From an uncultured Prevotellaceae bacterium (GTDB taxonomy: Bacteria > Bacteroidota > Bacteroidia > Bacteroidales > Muribaculaceae), in NCBI GenBank assembly GCA_900319525.1, contig ONOU01000015.1:20867-84866 (forward strand): a DNA stretch of 64,000 nt. The letters run 5' to 3'. Shown piece after piece: positions 8,923 to 17,900 of this stretch; within the stretch, counting starts at the first letter, position 1, and each line of letters begins with the position of its first letter. The position numbers and the translations under genes are program-made. A model generated the notes under the pieces. It saw nothing but the letters and a program-made list of their open reading frames with translations. It had not been told where the DNA came from and did not search any database.

Positions 8923-9525
8923 TTACCTGATAATCTTGAAGGTGCCGTCCCTGCTCAGCAGGATGATGTTGGAAGGCTGATGACGACTGGTGTCGTCACG
9001 GCGGTACTGTACTGCATAATCCACGCCTTGGACGATCGACGCATCGATGTCGGCAAATGTCTTGGCCGTGGGATGCCCGCTCACGTTGGCCGACGTGGAA
9101 ACGATGGGCTTGCCGAAACGCTCACACAGGCGGTGGCAGAACTCGTCATTAGGAATCCTGATGCCCACGCTATCCTGGTCGCCCAGCACGTTGGGGGCCA
9201 GGTTGTATGCGCCCTCATAGATGATGGTCAACGGCTTGACGGCCACGTCAATGAGCTCGCGGGCAATCATCGGCACGTCCACGACATAGTGGTCCAGGTG
9301 GTCTGCACTGTCAATCAGCACAATCAGCGCCTTGCTGTCATCGCGCTGCTTGAGTTGATACACCTTCTTGACCGCATCGGCATTGGTCGCGTCACATCCG
9401 ATTCCCCACACCGTATCCGTTGGGTACAGAATCAGTCCTCCTGCGCTCAACGTCTTGAGGCATTGAACGATATCAGACTCCTGTTGTGCCCTGTCTTTCA
9501 GTATTTCTTCCTTCTTTGAACTCAT
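8923..9525 (-). CDS. tsaC: L-threonylcarbamoyladenylate synthase (TsaC/Sua5 family)
   Basis: 200 aa, YrdC/TsaC-type without the extra Sua5 domain. It makes threonylcarbamoyl-AMP from threonine, bicarbonate and ATP for t6A at position 37 of ANN-decoding tRNAs. Family motifs: LILYPTDTVWGIGCDA near the N-terminus, KQRDDSKALIVLI, and PIVSTSANVSGHPTAKT. First gene of a minus-strand operon that runs through the sugar transferase and ClC channel; a Bacteroidota -7 box lies 21-28 bases upstream of the ATG. Confidence 0.95.
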   Translation of the reverse strand: MSSKKEEILKDRAQQESDIVQCLKTLSAGGLILYPTDTVWGIGCDATNADAVKKVYQLKQRDDSKALIVLIDSADHLDHYVVDVPMIARELIDVAVKPLTIIYEGAYNLAPNVLGDQDSVGIRIPNDEFCHRLCERFGKPIVSTSANVSGHPTAKTFADIDASIVQGVDYAVQYRRDDTSRHQPSNIILLSRDGTFKIIR

Positions 9526-9545
9526 CTTGATTCTTTAGTAATATG

Positions 9546-9569
9546 CAAAGATAGTGCAAGCCGAGCAAA
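9546..9569 (-). promoter_or_regulatory. Promoter of the tsaC operon
   Basis: Read on the minus strand, TATCTTTG (9553-9546) is the -7 box. The 24 bases here are nearly identical to those at the typA promoter (28205-28229), sharing CTTGCACTA just upstream of the -7 box. Confidence 0.6.
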
Positions 9570-9615
9570 GGGCCAAACGAGAGCGCAGATGCCCTCTAAG
9601 CCCTAAGCCTAAGCC

Positions 9616-11337
9616 TTACTTAGTCTGTTGCTTTGCCCAGCTGTCTTTCAGGCCGATGGTGCGGTTAAAGACAAGGTGACCCTCGGTGCTGTCCTGATCG
9701 ACGGTGAAATAGCCAATGCGCTGGAACTGGAACGTGTCGCCCACCTTGGCGGTCTCGGCCAGGAACGGCTCGATCTTGGCGTCGGTGATGACGCGCAGCG
9801 AGTCGGGATTCAGCAGCTCGCGGAAGTCGTGCTCGGTGTCGGCACTGGGATTCTCCACGGCAAACAGGCGGTCATACAGCCTTACCTCGGCATCGATGCA
9901 GTGGCGGGCGCTCACCCAGTGCAGGGTGCCCTTGACCTTGCGCTGACTGCCGGCGCTGCCGCTCAACGTGTCGGGGTCATAGGTGCACTGGATTTCGGTC
10001 ACGTTGCCGTCGGCATCCTTGGTGCAGCCGGTGCACATGATGATGTAGGCTCCCTTGAGGCGCACTTCCTTGCCCGGCGTGAGGCGGAAGAACTTCTTGG
10101 GAGGCTCCTCCATGAAGTCGTCACGCTCGATGTAGATCTCGTGTGAGAAGGGCATCTGGTGCTTGCCGGCATTCTCCTGCTCGGGGTTGTTGTCCATCTC
10201 CATCATCTCCACCTTGTCCTCGGGGTAGTTGGTGATGACGACCTTGACGGGGTTGAGCACGGCGCTCACGCGGTTGGCGTGATGGTTGAGCTCCTCGCGG
10301 ATGTTGTGCTCGAGCAGGCCGATGTCGTTCAGCGCCTCATACTTGGTGTAGCCGATGTCCTCGATGAAGTTCTTGATGCTCTGAGCGGTGTAGCCGCGGC
10401 GGCGCAGGCCGCACAGTGTGGGCATGCGGGGATCGTCCCAACCGGCTACGAGGCCTTCCTTGACGAGCTGCAGCAGTTTGCGCTTGCTCATCACGGTATA
10501 GGTGAGGTTCAGGCGGTTGAACTCAATCTGGCGCGGGCAGTACTCGCTGGCACTCTCGCCTGCCAACTCGTGAACGAAATAGTCGTACAGGTCGCGATGG
10601 GGTACAAACTCCAGCGTGCAGATCGAGTGGGTCACACCCTCAAAGTAGTCGCTCTGACCATGGGCGAAGTCATACATGGGATACACGTTCCACTTGTTGC
10701 CCGTGCGCCAGTGCGGCGTCTTGATGATGCGGTAGATGATGGGGTCGCGAAAGTGCATGTTGCTTGACGCCATGTCGATCTTGGCGCGCAGCACGTGGCT
10801 GCCCTCCTCAAACTCGCCGGCGTTCATCCTCTGAAACAGGTCCAGGTTCTCCTCAACGGTGCGGTCGCGGTAGGGGCTGTTGGTGCCGGGCGTGGTGGGG
10901 GTGCCCTTCTGCTGGGCAATCTGCTCGCTCGTCTGGTCATCAACGTATGCCTTGCCCTCCTTGATCAGGCGGATGGCGAAATCGTAGAGTTTGGGGAAAT
11001 AGTCGCTGGCATAGTACAGCCTGTCGCCCCAGTCAAAGCCCAGCCAGTGAATGTCGCGCTTGATGGCATCGACATACTCGGTGTCCTCCTTCTGCGGGTT
11101 GGTGTCGTCAAATCGCAGGTTACATGTTCCGCCAAACTTCTCGGCTACTCCAAAGTCCATGCAGATGGCCTTGGCATGGCCGATGTGCAGGTAGCCGTTG
11201 GGCTCTGGCGGGAAACGCGTGTTCAAGCGTCCTCCGTTCTTACCGGCCTCCAGGTCGTCGGCCACAATCTGCTGCACAAAATTCAAGGGCTTCTTCTCCT
11301 CGCCCTCAGCATTGATATTCTCTAAAATCTCCGCCAT
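9616..11337 (-). CDS. glnS: Glutaminyl-tRNA synthetase
   Basis: 573 aa class I synthetase. The HIGH-type signature is [16 protein letters not shown] (about 42-57) and the KMSKS-type loop is VMSKRKL (about 283). [10 protein letters not shown] and [15 protein letters not shown] are typical of GlnRS rather than the non-discriminating GluRS, and the C-terminal half has the two anticodon-binding beta barrels. Direct charging implies Gln-tRNA is made without the GatCAB route. The ATG at 11337 follows an AT-rich leader with a TAATTTTG -7 box. Confidence 0.96.
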   Translation of the reverse strand: MAEILENINAEGEEKKPLNFVQQIVADDLEAGKNGGRLNTRFPPEPNGYLHIGHAKAICMDFGVAEKFGGTCNLRFDDTNPQKEDTEYVDAIKRDIHWLGFDWGDRLYYASDYFPKLYDFAIRLIKEGKAYVDDQTSEQIAQQKGTPTTPGTNSPYRDRTVEENLDLFQRMNAGEFEEGSHVLRAKIDMASSNMHFRDPIIYRIIKTPHWRTGNKWNVYPMYDFAHGQSDYFEGVTHSICTLEFVPHRDLYDYFVHELAGESASEYCPRQIEFNRLNLTYTVMSKRKLLQLVKEGLVAGWDDPRMPTLCGLRRRGYTAQSIKNFIEDIGYTKYEALNDIGLLEHNIREELNHHANRVSAVLNPVKVVITNYPEDKVEMMEMDNNPEQENAGKHQMPFSHEIYIERDDFMEEPPKKFFRLTPGKEVRLKGAYIIMCTGCTKDADGNVTEIQCTYDPDTLSGSAGSQRKVKGTLHWVSARHCIDAEVRLYDRLFAVENPSADTEHDFRELLNPDSLRVITDAKIEPFLAETAKVGDTFQFQRIGYFTVDQDSTEGHLVFNRTIGLKDSWAKQQTK

Positions 11338-11390
11338 ATTCTATAATGTATATCTCTTAAAAATATTTCTTTATGAATGTATTGAAACTG

Positions 11391-11398
11391 CAAAATTA
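11391..11398 (-). promoter_or_regulatory. glnS promoter -7 box
   Basis: TAATTTTG on the minus strand, 54 bases upstream of the start codon; matches TAnnTTTG. No clear -33 element was picked out. Confidence 0.5.
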
Positions 11399-11484
11399 CA
11401 AAAAATCTCATAACCCAGCCACACTACCTGTCAAAAACTCAGCTTCCACACTGTGCTTAGATATTTTAGGGAGCAATGACATGG

Positions 11485-12906
11485 TTACTCCTTGAAAAGG
11501 TCGTCCATGGTGACTTCATTCTGTACCATGTTCCAGTAACCAGAGTGAGAGATGCCGTGAGTAGTGATCATAGTGAGCATGACCGTCTTCTTGTATTGGG
11601 TGAGTTCCTGAAACTTGTCAATTTTGTTTTGAAGGGAGGTGCTGTAGTCTTTGTCAATTAAGGACTCTTTGTTGCTGAATTTCATCTCGCACAAGTTTAC
11701 CGTGTTGTCTGCACGGTCGATAACCATATCGATTTGTGCTCCTTTACCCAGGCCGCTTTTGTCGGTGATTCGTAGGGGATAAACACATGATAAAACGCCG
11801 CCAATTTTGAGAGCATCCTTGATTTGCCTGACATGCTGGTAACAAACCCGCTCAAATGCTAAGCCTACCCATGCCAGACGTATTGACCCATTATAATTAT
11901 GTGTCCAAAACATTTCGTCATTGGTCTTGTTTTCGGACATGAACTTAAGATAAAATAACGAGAAATTATCTACGAGTTTATAGAGTCCGCCATTCTTTTG
12001 CTTGAAACCAGTACTGTTATATTGGATGAATCCACAATGTTCAAGGTCCTCAAGCACCCTTGTCAAGTTGCCTCCATTTTCAATCTTTGTCTTACTGATA
12101 AGACCGTCTCTAGACAAACCTGAACTGTGGTGGCCAAGTGTCTTGACAATCGTGATGTATTTGTCTGGATTACGGAATAGGGAATGATATAGTTCGTTGA
12201 ACTCATAGCGCAATTTGCCTTTCTCATGAAAAAACAGTCTGTCGATATTTTGTGCCATGCTTTCACCTTGCTTGAGCATTGACCAGTAGTAGGGGATGCC
12301 CCCCATGACCATGTAACCTTCCAAAATGTCATATCGTGTAAACGTTAAGCCCATGCTATGGATATATTGTTCACATTCCCATAGGCTGAATGGTTTCAAA
12401 TAGATTTGGTTGGTGACCCTGTTATGCAAGCCGCCATGATTTTTGAAGATTTTGTTGATGATCCACGATGTGGCTGATCCACAGACGACAAGCAGCACGT
12501 CATCGCGCCCTGATGCCCATCCATTCCAGAAAAACTCCAGTGCATTGACAAAACGTGACCGAGGCGTGTCAAGCCATGGTAATTCGTCAATGAAGATGAC
12601 TTTTTTAGTGGCTTTAGATTGCCGAATAAGATCTTTGAGTAATTCAAATGCTTCAAGCCAGCTCTTCGGCATTTTATCGATTTTCATGCCTGAATCTTTG
12701 AGTGAAGCGCACCATCCAAATAATTGTTCGCTAAGTAGAGCATTGGCTTGTCCTGAGTGGGCGAATGTAAACATATTTTTAAAAGTCTGCCTTACAAGAA
12801 AGGTCTTACCCACACGGCGACGGCCATACACGACAACAAATTTTGATTCTGTTGCGCGGTATGTTTCCATCAGTTCACTTTGTTCTTTGATTCGGCCTAT
12901 GATCAT
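11485..12906 (-). CDS. AAA-type ATPase with C-terminal DUF234 nuclease-like domain
   Basis: 473 aa. The N-terminal ATPase has Walker A GRRRVGKT (28-35) and Walker B KVIFIDELPWLD (Asp107-Glu108), as in the archaeal-type ATPase family that occurs in many copies in Bacteroidales. A winged-helix-like region follows (about 250-320), then a DUF234-type C-terminus in which AQIDMVIDRADNTVNLCEMKF resembles the D...ExK core of PD-(D/E)xK nucleases. The biological role of this family is not known; defence, mobile-element and toxin-like roles have been suggested for relatives. Two tandem 49-bp palindromes sit just upstream of its promoter and may be its operator or recognition site (inference). Confidence 0.85.
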   Translation of the reverse strand: MIIGRIKEQSELMETYRATESKFVVVYGRRRVGKTFLVRQTFKNMFTFAHSGQANALLSEQLFGWCASLKDSGMKIDKMPKSWLEAFELLKDLIRQSKATKKVIFIDELPWLDTPRSRFVNALEFFWNGWASGRDDVLLVVCGSATSWIINKIFKNHGGLHNRVTNQIYLKPFSLWECEQYIHSMGLTFTRYDILEGYMVMGGIPYYWSMLKQGESMAQNIDRLFFHEKGKLRYEFNELYHSLFRNPDKYITIVKTLGHHSSGLSRDGLISKTKIENGGNLTRVLEDLEHCGFIQYNSTGFKQKNGGLYKLVDNFSLFYLKFMSENKTNDEMFWTHNYNGSIRLAWVGLAFERVCYQHVRQIKDALKIGGVLSCVYPLRITDKSGLGKGAQIDMVIDRADNTVNLCEMKFSNKESLIDKDYSTSLQNKIDKFQELTQYKKTVMLTMITTHGISHSGYWNMVQNEVTMDDLFKE

Positions 12907-12938
12907 AATCTTTATATTTTTAATGCTACTTGAAGTTG

Positions 12939-12946
12939 CAAATATA
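12939..12946 (-). promoter_or_regulatory. Promoter -7 box of the DUF234 ATPase
   Basis: TATATTTG on the minus strand, about 33 bases upstream of the ATG. The expected -33 region falls inside the first palindromic repeat (12961-13009). Confidence 0.55.
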
Positions 12947-12960
12947 GTATGATTTTTTGG

Positions 12961-13060
12961 TTATACTTGTCTAAAGTTGAGAAAAAATCGCGATTTCAGA
13001 CAATTATAAAATTATACTTGTCTGAAATTGGTCAAAAAATGAGATTTCAGACAAGTATAA
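12961..13060. repeat. Two tandem 49-bp palindromes (TTATACTTGTCTGAAAT arms)
   Basis: Copy 2 (13012-13060) has perfect 17-bp arms TTATACTTGTCTGAAAT (13012-13028) and its reverse complement (13044-13060) around a 15-base centre. Copy 1 (12961-13009) has the same layout with three arm mismatches. The copies are separated by two bases. They lie between the stop of the phosphopantetheinyl transferase and the promoter of the ATPase, both on the minus strand. Possible roles: operator of the ATPase gene, terminator of the NRPS operon, or a small mobile palindrome. Confidence 0.9.
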
Positions 13061-13086
13061 TGACTATTCTCTTGTTTTGGGGGCAC

Positions 13087-13644
13087 TCACTCCTGGCAGA
13101 CGGTGCAGACGTAGCTGGGGTGGACGATGGTGCCGAAGTGGCAGCGCGAGGCGCCCGCGAGCAGGTGAGGCGTGTCGCCATTGGCATCATTTCCAGTGAG
13201 TTTATAGAAACTTTCCTTCATGGTCCACAGGCGGGTGAAGGCGACCTGGGGCTGCGCCGAGGCCTCGATTTCACGCAATTCGTCATCGTTCATCACGCGG
13301 CGGGCGACCTCGGGGCTGTAGTGGTCTGGCGTCTCGATGTCGATGCCGACGGGGCGATTGCTCACGGCACAAGCCACCGCCGCGTGGCAATGGCTCAGGC
13401 TAAAGTGTATGCCGGGATGTCCAGCAAGCAGAGGTTTCCCCTTGCTGTTATAGACCAAAACGGGTCTCTCGTCGATGCCAAATTCTTGCTGTAAGGCTTG
13501 TTGCAGCAGGCGATAGGCGGCGACACACAAGCGCTGGTCACGCTCGTTGCGGTAGCGCAAGGCATACTGCCGCCGCTCGTCGCTGATGGCAAGCAAGGCT
13601 TCTTGCAGGTTGAAGCCGTCGATATGGTCGTCGATGTAGATCAG
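13087..13644 (-). CDS. 4'-phosphopantetheinyl transferase (Sfp/AcpT superfamily), NRPS-activating
   Basis: About 185 aa. Transfers the phosphopantetheine arm of CoA to the carrier-protein serines of the NRPS upstream. Motifs: GKPLLAGHPGIHFSLSHC, the metal-binding VGIDIET (Asp and Glu), and FTRLWTMKESFYKLTG (W-x-x-K-E-A/S). No ATG is available near the N-terminus: the homologous start region (IYIDDHIDGFNLQEAL) is open up to codon CTG 13644-13642, which overlaps the MATE stop, while the first TTG is at 13596. I favour the CTG start with translational coupling, but this is uncertain. Last gene of the NRPS operon. Confidence 0.9.
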   Translation of the reverse strand: MIYIDDHIDGFNLQEALLAISDERRQYALRYRNERDQRLCVAAYRLLQQALQQEFGIDERPVLVYNSKGKPLLAGHPGIHFSLSHCHAAVACAVSNRPVGIDIETPDHYSPEVARRVMNDDELREIEASAQPQVAFTRLWTMKESFYKLTGNDANGDTPHLLAGASRCHFGTIVHPSYVCTVCQE

Positions 13645-14984
13645 TTTTTAGTAACAGGTTTTAGTTTGAACTCGATGTGCCGTGACTTGTGCAGGGCAAA
13701 GATGGCGGCAGCCTCGATGAGGTAGGCGATCAGGTAACTGTACCACAGGTTCTGCGGCATGAACTTGGCCATGAGCCACAGCACGGGGATGACCGTGAGC
13801 GACAGGGCAAACGAGATGAACAGCGCCATGTTGTGATGGCTGTAGAGCTTATACACAATCATGAGCACATAGATGTAGCAGAAGGGGATGAAACTCAACG
13901 CAAACACACGCAGGGTATGGTTGCTCTGGACCAGCATCTCGGGTTCGTCACAGCCAAACAGACGTGCGATACCCTGCGGGAAAATCCATACCAGCAGGCA
14001 GGTGATGACCATTGCCGCGGTGATAAAACGGAAGCCTTTCCTGATGACGGTGCGCACGCCCTCGTTGTCGCCCTTGCCCACCTGGATGGCACCTAGCGAC
14101 TGGAGCGTCTGGCATGTGCCTGACAGGAACAGGTTATAGACCTGCAACAGGTTCATGCACAGGGCGAAAACAAAGATACCCGTGCGCCCTGTAATCGAAA
14201 GCACGATGCGGTTGGCACTGAACAGTAGCAGCGTCAGGCAGATTGAGGCAACGGCGAGCGGTGCCCCCTGCGAGACGATGCGTTTCCACGATGCGGCAAG
14301 CCCATCGGTAGAGAAAACAGGTACAAGACGTCGATTCTCGGGTTTGCGCCAGTGGGTGAGCAAGATCCCGATGCCCACCAGATGTCCCACTACCGTTGCC
14401 GCCGATGAACCCGTGATGCCCCAGCCAAACCACTGGATAAAGACGATATCCAGCAACAGGTTGACAACATTGTCGATGATGACGGCCAGCGACACCAGCC
14501 GCGGGCTGCCGTCAACACCCACCATGGTCGAGAGGCCCCACATGAGGATGAAGGCCGGGTTGCCAATGAGCAGCACCTGCGCGTAGTCACGGGCCAACGG
14601 CAGGATCTGATCGTTGTCACACAGCAGCTTTGCGGTCTGATGGGGGAATATCACGCCCCCCACTATTGCTAGCAATAGTCCCAGTCCCAGACTCAGTGAC
14701 AGCGCGCGAGTAAAGAAAAGGCGGGCATCTTCAATCTTCTTTTGCCCCAGGGCATAGCCCACCAGCATGCCTGCACCCGCATTGATGAGCAGGTGCAGGG
14801 TGAAGATGAACTGGTTGATGGGTTTGGACAGGTTGATGGCGCTCACGCCATCCTCGCTGATGAGGTTGCCCACGATGATACCGTCCACGACGTTACCCAG
14901 GCAGCTTGAAAGGGCTACCAGAATATAGGCCCACAGGTAACGGTAAAATTGGGCATGAATGCTGTCTTGTTCTTGCAGTTTCAT
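13641..14984 (-). CDS. MATE-family efflux transporter, probable exporter of the NRPS product
   Basis: 447 aa with about twelve predicted membrane helices in two related halves, as in multidrug and toxic compound extrusion (MatE) proteins; the first helix bundle includes LSSCLGNVVDGIIVGNLIS and the C-half starts around residue 230. These carriers use Na+ or H+ gradients to expel small cationic or amphipathic molecules. The ATG at 14984 is six bases after the NRPS stop; an in-frame TTG (14990) touching that stop is the alternative. Position between the NRPS and its phosphopantetheinyl transferase makes export or self-protection the likely job (inference). Confidence 0.92.
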   Translation of the reverse strand: MKLQEQDSIHAQFYRYLWAYILVALSSCLGNVVDGIIVGNLISEDGVSAINLSKPINQFIFTLHLLINAGAGMLVGYALGQKKIEDARLFFTRALSLSLGLGLLLAIVGGVIFPHQTAKLLCDNDQILPLARDYAQVLLIGNPAFILMWGLSTMVGVDGSPRLVSLAVIIDNVVNLLLDIVFIQWFGWGITGSSAATVVGHLVGIGILLTHWRKPENRRLVPVFSTDGLAASWKRIVSQGAPLAVASICLTLLLFSANRIVLSITGRTGIFVFALCMNLLQVYNLFLSGTCQTLQSLGAIQVGKGDNEGVRTVIRKGFRFITAAMVITCLLVWIFPQGIARLFGCDEPEMLVQSNHTLRVFALSFIPFCYIYVLMIVYKLYSHHNMALFISFALSLTVIPVLWLMAKFMPQNLWYSYLIAYLIEAAAIFALHKSRHIEFKLKPVTKN

Positions 14985-14990
14985 TGTCAA

Positions 14991-17900
14991 TTACATGTCA
15001 AAGAATCCCAGTGTGCCGATTGCAGTGAGCATGCGCTCAACATAGTCCCATGACGTGGGCGACCAGGCAAAGCCCAAGCGGTACAGCACCTGCGTCGTGT
15101 AGTCGTTGTCGCGCTTGACGTCGGTGGTCTTTTGGCCATGGGCCATGTCCTGATAGGCCAGCAGCGAGGACATCTGGCGAGCCTTCTGCGGGTCACTCTT
15201 GGCCTCGTCCATGGCAGCGGCAAACTCTTCCTGTTCGACAAAGCGCACACCGTTTCCAACGGTGTCCAGTCCCGTGAGCACGTCGCCCAGGAACTGGCCG
15301 TGGATGTTGTAGGGGTGGAACACGGTGCACTCCTTGGGGGTGGAGCTCAGCAGCACGATGGCGTGAGCCACCTCGTTGATGGGCGAGAATTCCACCTGCT
15401 TGTTGCGCATGCTGTAGGGACAGCAGCCCAGCATGTTATAGACCTTGATGCGGCCCATAAACGAGTTGGTGGAGAAGTTGGCCTGGAACTCGCCATCGGT
15501 CGATCGTGCAGCCAGGTTGCCCACACGCATGATTTTGGCATTCAGCCCGTGCAGAGCCACCGCGTTGAGAATCACACGCTCGGCCATGAACTTGGAGTAG
15601 ATATACTTGTTGCCCAAGTACTGGCCCATGTACAGGCGCTGCTCGGTGAAGATGTCGTTCTTGACCTCGCCGGCCCACAAGCCGCGCGTGCTGGCTGTGG
15701 ACACGTGCACGAGCTTGGCGCCCGTCTTGACGCAGTAGTCCACGCAACGCTGCGCGCCGCCGATGTTCACGTCCTCGATTTCGGTTCCCTCGCTGAAGTG
15801 CTTGACGATAGCCGCGCAGTTGAAGATCGTATCGACCTGCAGGCCCTCGCCAAAGTCGCTCGTCACGTCACCCAGGACGATGTGCAGCCGCTTGCCGAAC
15901 AAGTCCTTGAAGGCATCGGAGAAGTAGTAGAACAGCAGGGTGCGCAGGCGGCTAGCTGCGGCCTCCTCGTTCTTGCCGCGAACGAGGCAGTAGATGTTCT
16001 CGGCGTCAGAGTCGATGAGCTCCCTGAGAATGTGAATGCCCAGGTAGCCCGTTGCACCCGTCAGCAGCACATTGCCCAGCTGCTGGCGCTCACCCTTTCG
16101 GAATACATCCAGCGTGTTCTTCTGCAGCAGGTTGTTGATGGCGGTATAGTCGAATCCTGTCACCTCGTCATCTCCCTCATTGACGCTCTCGCCAGTGATG
16201 AGGCGAGCGAGCTTGCGCGGGGTGGGGTTGGCAAATACGTCACCATAGGCAACATGCAGCCCTAACTTGTCGGCCTCGATGATGACGCGTGTCACGACAA
16301 GCGAGGTGCCGCCCAACTCAAAGAAGTTGTCGGTCGCGCCCACCTTGTCCATCTGCAGGATGCCGGCAAAGATGTCGCAGAAGGTGCGCTCCGTATCGTT
16401 GGCGGGCTCTACATAGGCCGAACTGATGGCCAACTCGGGCTCGGGCAGTGCCTTGACGTCGGTCTTGCCGTTGGGTGTCATGGGCATCTCTTTGAGTTGC
16501 AGATAAGCCGTGGGCACCATGTATTGCGTCAGGCTCTTGGAAATCTCGGCCTTGAGTGCGTCGGGAGCGATTTCACGGTCGGCAGTATAATAAGCACACA
16601 GGTGCTCCTTGTCGTTGATTTTGCGGATGAGGATCACCACTTTCTTCAACCCCTCGACCTTGAGCATCACGTTTTCGATCTCGCCGAGTTCGATGCGCAG
16701 GCCACGCAGCTTGATCTGGTGGTCGGTACGGCCCAGGATGACGACATTGCCGTCAGGCAGCCACTTGGCATAGTCGCCCGACTTGTAGATGCGGGTGCCG
16801 TGGTAATCGACAAAGCGTTCACGGGTCATCTCGTCCAGGTTGTTGTAGCCGTGGGCAACGCCGCGGCCGCCGATGTAGAGCTCGCCCACGACGCCCACGG
16901 GCAGCTCGTTGCCGTCCTGGTCCACGATGTACTCGATGACGTTGAGTTGCGGCTTGCCCACGGTAACCGTTTCGGCGTGGGTCAATTCGCTGTTATTGGA
17001 TGCCACGGTGATTTCGGTGGGACCGTAGCAGTTGAAGATGCGGGCTTTGGTGACCTTGCGCAACTGTTCCAGCAGCTGGTCGGAGAATTTCTCGCCGCCG
17101 GCGCGCACGATGTTGATGCTGCTGATGGCGTCACAGAAGTCCTCACTCGTCAGCCAGGTCATCCAGCGTGACGGCGTTCCCGACACCATGTTGACGTGCT
17201 CCTCGTTGATGAGGCGGGCGAGGTCGAGCGGGTTGTTGGCCTGTTCCTCGGTGGCCACGACGAGCGTCTTGCCGTTGAAGTAGGCTGTGCCGATGTCCTG
17301 CAGTGCAGCGTCAAACGAGATGGTCGTCACGCTCATGATGCGCTTGGCGTCGGTCATCACACCGTTGGCAAACACATTGGCCGGATGGCCGTACAGGTAG
17401 TTGCAGATGCCGCGGTGATGCAGCATCACACCCTTGGGACGGCCCGTCGAGCCGCTGGTGTAGATCAGGTAAGCCAGGTCGTCGGGAGTGATGTCGGGTG
17501 CATGATAGTCGTCATGGGCGGCAATCAGCTCCTCGACGTTGATGGCCTTGTCGGCGGGCACGGTGTCCATGCGGTCGGCGGTGGTGATAATATAGCGGGC
17601 CTCGCTGTCCTCAAGAATGAGCTTCACGCGGTCGGCGGGATACTCGGGATCGCAGGGGATATAGGCGGCGCCCGACTTGAGCACGCCGAAGAGGGCAAGG
17701 ATTAGACGACTCGTGCGCGGCAGCAACAGGGCCACTCGGTCACGCTCCTTCACGCCACGGCTCTGCAGCGCGGCAGCGATGCGTGTCGTCACCTCGTCCA
17801 TCTCCTTATAGGAGAATCTGCCATCGGTGGCAACCAGCGCCTCGTGGTCGGGCTGCGTCTGTGCAAAGTGGCCGATGCACTCGTGGAAGAAGGTGAATGG

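Noticed and set aside
12961..13060. CRISPR-like array
   Set aside because: Only two repeats, separated by two bases with no spacers, and each unit is itself palindromic.
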